Shown one piece after another: positions 33,345 through 41,600 of a stretch of DNA of 64,000 nt. Position numbers and translations under genes: made by a program. The stretch covers positions 2,852,001 to 2,916,000 of the forward strand of contig NZ_FNUB01000005.1 of assembly GCF_900105985.1 (NCBI RefSeq), read 5' to 3'. This DNA is from Tenacibaculum sp. MAR_2010_89. GTDB lineage: Bacteria > Bacteroidota > Bacteroidia > Flavobacteriales > Flavobacteriaceae. The notes under the pieces are model-generated. The model was not told the DNA's origin and ran no database searches. It saw only the letters and a list, made by a program, of their open reading frames with translations. Numbering within the stretch: the stretch's first letter is position 1; the number at the start of each line of letters is the position of its first letter.

Positions 33345-34520
33345 TTACTCTCTAAAATCAATAACAATTGGCGTTTTAGAAGTTGTATTATTTATATATA
33401 AATCAGATTCGCTTACAAAAGCCACAGTGATATTTATTTTTTCTGGGTTGACTTGGAAAATTTGTTGTAATTTTTCTTCAACTAGATGATAAATTTCATT
33501 AAGTTCGGAATCTTTTGTATTTGTTTTTATTAATAAAAACTTCACATCAACTTGTGCCTCTGAATTAAAAAATAGTTGAATTTGAAAACGGTCAACTTCA
33601 TTAAAAAGCCAATCAAAATCATTTATAAAATATGCTTCAGCATCAACTGAAAATGATTTAGACTCTCTAGATATTAATGTTAAAATTCGTTTATTCCCTT
33701 CTTCTTTTATAGTTCCTACATCTCCCATCTTATATCTAAAAACTGGAAACCTTTTCCTTAATAAATTAGTTACCACTACCGTTCCGTTTCCATTATTATC
33801 TGGATTTTCTACTTCTACAATTATATCATCCAATATATGAAATGACATTGGTTTTTTTGAATAATTTGACCAACCCCATATACCAGTTTCTGCTGAGCCA
33901 TATAACGAATAAATTTGCTGAGCTCCAAATGCTTTTTTTAGAAGAACCACTTGAGATGCTAATAGAAACTCACCAGCATACATTATATTTTTTATAACTA
34001 ATTGCAAATTATTATCAAGTACATACTTTGCAAAAAGCACCAGTTTTGATGGTGTTCCCATTACTATGTTCCCATTGAACTGTAATGCACTATTGTATAC
34101 TAGTTTAAAAGATGAAGACGCTCCTAAAGAAATAGTTGTAGCATTACACTTTTCTAAAACATCATCTACAATAGCAGCTGTGCGATACATATCTTTATAA
34201 CTAAATAAATTCAACGCTATGGTTTTAGATGAAAACATTCCAAATTTAACTAACTCTTTAGCTAGTAATTTACGTTGATATAAATTTTCTTCTATATCTA
34301 CTGGAAAAATTAGCGGTTTAGCTGATGAACCTCCTGAACGTACTAAATACACCCCTTTTGATTCATCCTCTAGTTTGAATTTACTACTTAAAATTGTTCT
34401 TAAAGTATGTTTTTCCATAGGAAATACATCAGACATAGATTGAACATCATCATAATATTCTTTAAACAAAGAAGATTCTTTTACTATAGAAAAATGTTCC
34501 TTCAACTTATCGTTTATCAT
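33345..34520 (-). CDS. Adenylate-forming ligase, PaaK/acyl-CoA-ligase-like
   Basis: 391 residues. Signatures of ANL enzymes: VRSGGSSAKPLIFP (A3-type phosphate loop), YSLYGSAETGIWG (A5, Y-G-x-x-E), FRYKMGDVG (A7-type GD) and a C-terminal domain of about 100 residues. Size and motifs resemble phenylacetate-CoA ligase and small capsule- or surfactant-associated adenylases more than long acyl-CoA synthetases. It would activate a carboxylate as an acyl-AMP. Last gene of the tight minus-strand operon 33345-37541, 14 bp after the glycosyltransferase. No carrier protein gene is nearby, so CoA or an amine is the likelier acceptor (inference). Confidence 0.8.
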   Translation of the reverse strand: MINDKLKEHFSIVKESSLFKEYYDDVQSMSDVFPMEKHTLRTILSSKFKLEDESKGVYLVRSGGSSAKPLIFPVDIEENLYQRKLLAKELVKFGMFSSKTIALNLFSYKDMYRTAAIVDDVLEKCNATTISLGASSSFKLVYNSALQFNGNIVMGTPSKLVLFAKYVLDNNLQLVIKNIMYAGEFLLASQVVLLKKAFGAQQIYSLYGSAETGIWGWSNYSKKPMSFHILDDIIVEVENPDNNGNGTVVVTNLLRKRFPVFRYKMGDVGTIKEEGNKRILTLISRESKSFSVDAEAYFINDFDWLFNEVDRFQIQLFFNSEAQVDVKFLLIKTNTKDSELNEIYHLVEEKLQQIFQVNPEKINITVAFVSESDLYINNTTSKTPIVIDFRE

Positions 34521-34534
34521 TATTCTCTTTAGTT

Positions 34535-35452
34535 TTAAAATTTGTGAAGAAAAAAGTAATGTATTTGATTTAAAAATATTTTTCTATACCTAATTATAAA
34601 TTTTATTTTTTGAGATAATGAATTCAAACTAGACATTGCATGATTAATCCATCGTTTTGATACAACCCCTTTTAATCTTTTATCATAATACTCCTTACTA
34701 TTCTTAAATCGGGTAAGCACTGGAGGATAATCAATTTCTTTCCAATGATTATACTTTTTTCTTGAAGCACTTCCTGGTACTTCTCTAACTTTTAAAAACT
34801 CTCCCATCAATAAACCAACAGTATTCCTCTCTTTAATTATCATTTTTTTTAACACTCGATACCAATAGTCTATTCCCTCATAAATAATAGGTTCTTCAAT
34901 GTATTTAATTGATTCACCATACGTTTTTTTTAAAACTACGTTAGAGCCTAATAAGTAAAAATTTTGTGATGTAATTAATTTTAAAGGATTATTTATACGG
35001 TAAACATTAGGTTTTATTAATGTAAGTTCTTTTTTTAATTTATCAATTTTTGGATATACTCTATTACTTGGAAATAACTCAATTCCTAAAACTAAAAAAT
35101 TAATGGTATGTAATGACATTACATTTATTGCTGTTTCTATCAAATTTTCTTTGTAAATATCATCTGCATCTAAAAAACTTACAATATCTCCAGTCGCTTT
35201 TGAAAATCCTATATTTCTAGCATATCCTATTCCATAATTTTTTTTTAGTTCAATCAATTCTACACGAATCCTTTTAAAACAAATTGGAGCTAGTTTTAAA
35301 TAGTCTTTCACTATTTGTAAGCTATCATCCGTACTTTTATCATCAACGATAATTAATTCATAAGGTAACTTGCTTTGTACTGCTAAAGAATGTAATGTTT
35401 CTTTAATATATGCAGCTTTATTATATAATGGAATTATAATTGAGAACCTCAT
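34535..35452 (-). CDS. Family 2 glycosyltransferase
   Basis: 305 residues. GT-A fold start IIIPLYNKAAYIKETLHSLA, nucleotide-binding VDDKSTDDS and metal-binding FLDADD (about residues 93-98) are present, followed by a helical acceptor domain without membrane segments. It transfers a sugar from a nucleotide donor. The gene starts immediately after the stop of the ATP-grasp-like gene (TAAATG), so translation is coupled. In this operon it may decorate a small molecule instead of a cell-surface polysaccharide, since no flippase or polymerase genes are nearby. Confidence 0.87.
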   Translation of the reverse strand: MRFSIIIPLYNKAAYIKETLHSLAVQSKLPYELIIVDDKSTDDSLQIVKDYLKLAPICFKRIRVELIELKKNYGIGYARNIGFSKATGDIVSFLDADDIYKENLIETAINVMSLHTINFLVLGIELFPSNRVYPKIDKLKKELTLIKPNVYRINNPLKLITSQNFYLLGSNVVLKKTYGESIKYIEEPIIYEGIDYWYRVLKKMIIKERNTVGLLMGEFLKVREVPGSASRKKYNHWKEIDYPPVLTRFKNSKEYYDKRLKGVVSKRWINHAMSSLNSLSQKIKFIIRYRKIFLNQIHYFFLHKF

Positions 35453-36715
35453 TTATTTCATTCTTATAGCACTTGGTAATACATAAGCTCCACTGTGGAC
35501 ATTAATAATACTTTGTTTTGATCCTCTATAAACGCCTAATCCAAATGAATTTTCATTGTAAGCTAATAACATACCAACAATATTTATTTCTTCAATACTT
35601 TTATCATTTTCTATAGAAAACTTTTTTTGTGGTATATATTCTTGGACCATGTATTCACTCCATTTTTCATTAATTATTTTTCTCCAAGTATCTGAACTAC
35701 ATTCATTTTTAACAAACATGTCAAGTCCTCTACCTCCACTACTTTTTTTAAGTACCCAGTTAGCATTAGAGTTAATTAGTTGGTCTCTGATTATTTCTAA
35801 ATCTAGAGTATAAGACGGGATAAGGTATTTTTTTAAAAAATTATAGTCTTCACTGTTTACATACCTTCTCATTATTTGCTCATCATATAAAGCTGCTAAT
35901 ACTTTTTTATCATGAATTAAAATAATTGAACGTACATCATTTATACATTTTTTAGATCGTATTAACGCTTTTAAAACTGAAGGCTTTAATTGCTTTAGTT
36001 CTTCCCTATCCATTTCAAGAATAAACTGAGTAGCTTCTTTAGTTTCAAAGATCAATTTACCTTCAACAACTTCAAAATCATTAGGTGAAACATCTTTAAT
36101 AGTAAAACCTAGTTTAAGTAACTCATTAAACATTAAATATGCTTCAGTTCCTTTTTCTTTATTATGCACATAATATAGTGTTTCTGTTATGTCAAAATCA
36201 TTTGACAAATTTGTAATAAACCCTAACTGTTCATCGATAGAATCCCATTCAGTACCTTCTTTTGGTTTTAGTTCATTTAATATCTCATTTACATAGTAAC
36301 TAATCATCCAACCATTAATAGGATATCTACACCCTATTTCACAAATTTTTGGTACTCCTGACATATCAAAAACTAAATCTGGACGATACATACCTACTTT
36401 GTATGGTATTGAATATGCTTCTACTAATATATCTTCTAATTCTTTATCTAACTGATACAATTCCTGTATCCTTTCATCATTAAAATAATTTAGAACTATC
36501 TTTTCAAAAACATCATTCAATAAGTTTGTTAATCTTGAAAACTCTACTTTTGAATTAGAGCTCATTACAACTGGAACATTTTTAAATAATTTTGTATCAT
36601 GAGATAGCGTTCCTAAATGTTTTTTTAGTAACTGATTAAATTTTAATGCATCAACTCCTACCTTAGAAATATCCCAAGTTTTTTCTTCCTTTTTATTAAC
36701 CTTATCTTCAATCAT
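35453..36715 (-). CDS. ATP-grasp-like ligase
   Basis: 420 residues, not a named family. The C-terminal half carries an ATP-grasp-like nucleotide site: WVLKKSSGGRGLDMFV (glycine-rich loop, about 325-340), MVQEYIP (hinge strand) and an N-V-H-S-G-A-Y end. The N-terminal half has YRPDLVFDMSGVPKICEIGC, as in glutathionylspermidine synthase-like or circularly permuted ATP-grasp proteins, with an acidic residue and a Cys that could be active. Such enzymes join a carboxylate to an amine using ATP. It is flanked by the diiron-type gene 10 bp upstream and GT2 directly downstream. The ligase call rests on motif shape, so moderate confidence. Confidence 0.6.
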   Translation of the reverse strand: MIEDKVNKKEEKTWDISKVGVDALKFNQLLKKHLGTLSHDTKLFKNVPVVMSSNSKVEFSRLTNLLNDVFEKIVLNYFNDERIQELYQLDKELEDILVEAYSIPYKVGMYRPDLVFDMSGVPKICEIGCRYPINGWMISYYVNEILNELKPKEGTEWDSIDEQLGFITNLSNDFDITETLYYVHNKEKGTEAYLMFNELLKLGFTIKDVSPNDFEVVEGKLIFETKEATQFILEMDREELKQLKPSVLKALIRSKKCINDVRSIILIHDKKVLAALYDEQIMRRYVNSEDYNFLKKYLIPSYTLDLEIIRDQLINSNANWVLKKSSGGRGLDMFVKNECSSDTWRKIINEKWSEYMVQEYIPQKKFSIENDKSIEEINIVGMLLAYNENSFGLGVYRGSKQSIINVHSGAYVLPSAIRMK

Positions 36716-36725
36716 CTAAATTATT

Positions 36726-37541
36726 TTAAAAAGTGTATTCTTGAGAAAGTTCTTTATTTAAAACTCCCATTACCTCAGATTTTAAATGTAAATAGTCTTC
36801 TATTGTTTGTTTTAAATCATAATTATTTACATCTATTTCAAAAGCCTTCGCATAAGAATTAACCGCATCTACAGCATGAAAAAAATGATTTTTCTCAGTT
36901 GGACCACAATGAACACGAATCCATGCAAGAGCACTGTCTATTTCTGACTCAGTTAAACGTCCTTCATCTTGCAACCAATTTTCAAATAGAGGAATGATAA
37001 ATTCAACTTCACCATGTGTATAAATTTCATGTACTAAAGTTGTTAATAACCCTACCATAATATCTTTATTACGTAACGAATTTTTATCTTTCCAAGCCTT
37101 AAATGCTATCGCTTCTTTATTTAAAAATGTATTAGACAACCAAGAATCATCGCCTGAAATACTTGTTGCCATATTATAAAATAATTTAGAGTGTAATACT
37201 CTACCTACCACTGCTAAATCTTCATCAACAATTCTATTTAAACTTGATACTGATTTAAATAAATCATGTTCACTTTTTACTTCTTGATTTTTATGAATAA
37301 TCATGGTCATACGATTACTTAAACCTGCAACTGTCATTGCACTATTATTCGTTTGACTCCAACTCTTAAAAAAAGTATTTAGTACTTCTTTATTTTGTTT
37401 TTGGGATGTAAATTCTTTAAAAGATTCTTCTATAACTGAAAAATTTTCTTCTTGTAAGGGAAAATAAGTAGATAACTGAGTTTTTAAGTGAGAACTCTCC
37501 ATTTGATCTATTACAGGAGAAATAATTGAAATTAAGTTCAT
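36726..37541 (-). CDS. Haem-oxygenase-like diiron (iron-containing redox) enzyme candidate
   Basis: 271 residues, almost entirely helical. Candidate metal ligands come in three helices: E107 and H117 (DEDLAVVGRVLHSKLF), H171, E172, H176 and E178 (VHEIYTHGEVEF), and E216, H219, H222 and D225 (EKNHFFHAVDAV). This pattern resembles the iron-containing redox enzyme / haem-oxygenase-like diiron oxygenase group, members of which perform N-oxygenation, decarboxylation or C-C cleavage in natural-product pathways. It is the first gene of a four-gene minus-strand operon with ATP-grasp-like, GT2 and adenylating enzymes. The family call is inference from motif pattern and context. Confidence 0.6.
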   Translation of the reverse strand: MNLISIISPVIDQMESSHLKTQLSTYFPLQEENFSVIEESFKEFTSQKQNKEVLNTFFKSWSQTNNSAMTVAGLSNRMTMIIHKNQEVKSEHDLFKSVSSLNRIVDEDLAVVGRVLHSKLFYNMATSISGDDSWLSNTFLNKEAIAFKAWKDKNSLRNKDIMVGLLTTLVHEIYTHGEVEFIIPLFENWLQDEGRLTESEIDSALAWIRVHCGPTEKNHFFHAVDAVNSYAKAFEIDVNNYDLKQTIEDYLHLKSEVMGVLNKELSQEYTF

Positions 37542-37711
37542 AATAAGTACGTTTTAAATTTTAGTTAGTTTTCTCTATTAAATAGCCTTACATACAACTA
37601 TTTTATAATCATACTGCTAGTTTAAGAATTATACGTACTCTTTTCTTTTAAAAAACTCTAGACGTTTAAAATTCAGGTATAAGAGAGCGTTATTTTTAGT
37701 TATTAAAAACA

Positions 37712-37749
37712 AAAAGAGGTTAAAATCATAAATTGACTTAACCTCTTTT
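37712..37749 (-). terminator. Terminator after small lipoprotein
   Basis: AAAAGAGGTTAA (37712-37723) pairs with TTAACCTCTTTT (37738-37749); T-rich on the minus strand. It isolates the four-gene operon from the gene before it. Confidence 0.75.
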
Positions 37750-37781
37750 ATTATTTCTTTAATAAAACTAATATACTTACG

Positions 37782-38426
37782 TTATGACGTTTTACCTGTT
37801 TTTAAATATTTTATTGCATTTTCAATAGATCTGTCTCTAGCTTTAATAAGTGTCTTGGTAAAATCAAAAAAGAACACCGAACTTTCACCTGTTGATTCAA
37901 ATTCTAAAACTTGTTTCATAGCCTTTACATCGTAAATAACTACAGTAACACTTACTGTACAAAACTCAGTTGAATTATGGGTTCCCATTGCCCCTGGACC
38001 AAACCCCGGAGAATAACTAGAACTAACATAATTATCAATTGTAACACCTTTTAAATACAATAAATATTTTTTATCTGTTTTAGTTAAAAGATTATTAATT
38101 ATATCATTATTTTTTTTGCTATATCCTTCAGAAAGTGCCTTCCATTTATCACTTAAATCTATAACTAAATTGGTATATAAATTACTACTATTTAACGATG
38201 ATTTAAAATCGTTAGCAAACGATTTTAAAAACACTTCATTACTCTCGTAATTTTTCTTAAATGTTTTTTTAAAACTATTTACAGTTACTTCTTTATTTGC
38301 AACAATTAGCATTGATTCAGATTTCAACACCTTTTCCGTTTTATGTATGTTGTTTATGAAATGTTTAGTTGGAATACAGGAAACTAATGAGATTAATACA
38401 AAAATGTATATTACTTTTTTTAACAT
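37782..38426 (-). CDS. Hypothetical lipoprotein
   Basis: 214 residues with lipobox LVSC at residues 14-17. The mature part is mixed helix and strand with a Gly/Ser/Pro loop (SSSYSPGFGPGAMGTHNS) and a C-terminal motif KARDRSIENAIKYLK typical of periplasmic lipoproteins that fold like the DUF-type LPS- or Tol-associated families; I do not recognise a name. It lies between terminators, so probably monocistronic. Confidence 0.65.
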   Translation of the reverse strand: MLKKVIYIFVLISLVSCIPTKHFINNIHKTEKVLKSESMLIVANKEVTVNSFKKTFKKNYESNEVFLKSFANDFKSSLNSSNLYTNLVIDLSDKWKALSEGYSKKNNDIINNLLTKTDKKYLLYLKGVTIDNYVSSSYSPGFGPGAMGTHNSTEFCTVSVTVVIYDVKAMKQVLEFESTGESSVFFFDFTKTLIKARDRSIENAIKYLKTGKTS

Positions 38427-38539
38427 AGCTTAGTTATTTTAAATTTAAGGCGGCAAATATATAACTCAAGGTATTATTTCACAACACCTATTTTATTTTC
38501 CTTTTCAAACCATATTGATTTTCTTTACTTTAAAATTAA

Positions 38540-38575
38540 AAAAACAAGGTTTATCTAATCATAAACCATGTTTTT
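38540..38575 (-). terminator. Terminator after alpha-2-macroglobulin gene
   Basis: AAAAACAAGGTTTAT (38540-38554) pairs with ATAAACCATGTTTTT (38561-38575) with one mismatch; it ends in a T run on the minus strand. Confidence 0.7.
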
Positions 38576-38621
38576 TATTTAATTATAATTCACAAATTAA
38601 AAAGAAAATATTCTTATTTAT

Positions 38622-41600
38622 TTACTTCATAACTTTAACCCATTGTCCTTTATTACGAGCTATATAGTCATTGTCATACATTGCTTCTACTTGAATACCT
38701 GGTAAATAATACTCTCCTAAATAAGAAGCATTCAACAGTACTCTAAACGTTTTAGTTTCAAATTTATTTAAGGTAAAATAATTACTAATGCTTGCATCTC
38801 TAATATCTGTATAATCAACTTTTGATGAATTAGTATTGTTTCCAAAATCTGTGAAACGAGTATTTATAATTTCCCAACCTGATGGTATAAATTGTGTTAA
38901 AGCTACATTTTCAACTTTCTCATTAGTTGAATTTCTTACAGATACTTCTGCAACAAAATTAGTTCCTTGAGACAAACTATTTGGCTCAACTTTAACTCCT
39001 TCTTTTGATTTATAAACTACTGTTGCTTCTAAATTTTTTTGAACAACTTTCTCTTCACCAACTGGTAAAATTCCTTTATTAAAAACTCTTACATATAAAA
39101 CTCCTTTATTTTTATTCGATACTTTTAATTTATTATCTTTTTGCAAGCCAACTAAATCTTTAATAAACAATGCTTTGGATGTGTTTATTTTTTCTATGTT
39201 GTTATTAAATGAGTAACTAGCATTAATACCTGAACTTTCTCCATTTTGAAGCGCATATTGGCTTATTGCTAATAAACTATATGAAGTTGTTTGTGTACTC
39301 ATCCAATTTTCACTAGATAAAGTTTCAGCAATTTCTTTAGCTAATTTAATTGCTTTTGTTTCCTCATTTAATAATGTATAGGTTTCTAAAGCCATTGCCT
39401 TATTTCTAGTTTCTGAACCATAATTATAGTAATACCTCTTAGAGTAATTTTGAGATGACAAACTATTTAAGATCAATTTTGCTATCGATTTTTTACCTAA
39501 TAAAGCATAAGCTGCCGCTAATCTCATTTTAGCTTCATTAGAAATAGAATTGGTTTCTCTTAAACGATTCATTGATGCTAAATCAGGGCTATTTGCTAAA
39601 CTCAAAGTGTATAATCGGTATGCTTGTGTTAAAGCATTATTATAATATCTTGAATTATTTCTCCAATTTCTTGATTCTTGTTTTTGGTATTCAATCCATT
39701 TTGACCTAAATCCAATAGGTAATACATATCCTTTTTTAGCAGCTTCAATCATAAAGTGCCCTGCATAAGATGTTCCCCAACTATTTGCATTACCACTTCC
39801 TTGCCAATAAGATAAACCTCCATTTGATAATTGAAAGTTTGATAAACGCTGAATTGTTGCTTTTATGTTTCTTTCTATTGATTGTTTTTTCTCTACTGGT
39901 AGTTCAAATATTTCAGAAAGAAATAATTGAGGAAAAGCACTGGAAGTAGTTTGCTCAACACATCCATGTGGATATTGAATTAAATACCCCATACGTTTTG
40001 TAAAATTCATTGGTGGTAATGTAGACAATTCTATACCAACAGCATTTGTTCCTTGAGTTCCAAAAGTTGAAAAATTTATTTCACTTTGCTCGTTTGATTT
40101 TAAAATCAAATCTTTGACTTCTGTTGTTACAGGGTTTGGATTTAACACATCTATTTCTACTTCGTAAGATGCTTTTTCATTTCCAGAACTAGCTTCAATA
40201 TTTACCTTACCTATACCTTTAAAATCATTAACTTTTAACGTAAAATATGCCATTTTTTCATCAGGCTGATTAAACGTAACAGTTTGTGTTTTGTCTCCAA
40301 TAATAGTATAAGATTCATTAGGCTTCACTGTTACCTTTACTTTTTTTACTGAAGGTTTCATTGCAAATACAGTAACTGGTAAAGTAACTGTTTCTTTTGG
40401 TGTTATTTTACGAGGTAATGAAGCTAAAATCATTACGGGTTTACGAACAAAAGAAGTTTTTTCATCACTACCGTATGCTTCCTTTTTTATATCAGTTGCA
40501 ACAACCATTGCACGAACAGAACCAACATATTTGGGTATTTTTACCACATGTTCCTTAGTATCTCCTTTTTCTAAATGAAAAGGCCCCAGATAAACAACCA
40601 TAGGTTTAAACCTATTTGCTTTTTTGTTTTTACTACCAGCTTCAGCTTCATCTCCTCCTATACTTAATATTTGATTTACCTTACCTCCATAAGCACCTAC
40701 CACATCATCAAAAATATCCCATGTTTTTACACCTAATGATTGACGTGCATAAAAAGTACTCCATGGATTAGGCGTTTTAAAACGTGTTAAATCTAACAAA
40801 CCATCATCTACTAAAGCAATTGTATATGTCATTGCTTTCCCTTTTTTCTCTTTTACTTTAATTGTAGCTACTGATTCTGGTCGTAATTCATCAGCTATAC
40901 TAATCTCTGGTTCTAATTTTGTAGCTGGATCATTTACCAACATTGGTATTGATCCATACATTCTTATTGGTAAATCATTTACTGTTTGACTATGTTTTTG
41001 TAACAATGATATATTTACAAAAACATTAGGTGTATAATTAGCTAACACTGGAAAACTAAATTCAGTTTGCTTAGCTTTTGTTTCTACCCAAAAATTATCT
41101 AATACTTCAACACCATTTTCAATGGTAATTAAAGCTCTTCCCCCTTCAGATGAGGGAAACTTTACTGTGGCTGTTTCATTTACTTGATACGATTCTTTAT
41201 CTGTTGTAAATACCAACATCGTAGCATTTGTTTTGTCTTGACTTCCTTTTTTCTTTCCATACCAAGAAGGCCAATCGAAATATGCAATATTTGATGTTAC
41301 ATGTTTACTTTTTTTATCTCTTACTTTTATTAAATAACGCCCCCAATCACCTTCATCAACTTTTAAATCAAAAGAACCTTTACCAGTTGCATTCGTTTTT
41401 ACCTGTAACGTTTTGTATGGTTGATGATAACGAGTTCCATCGTAATTCGAAAGTCCATTATCAGATGTGCTCCACCACCATCTCCACGACAATTTGTACA
41501 CCTTTACTTCTAGATTATTTCTAATACCTACTCCTAAATCATTAACTGAAGCTACATTAAACGTATACTTTTCATCTGTAAACAAATAATTTCTAGACTG

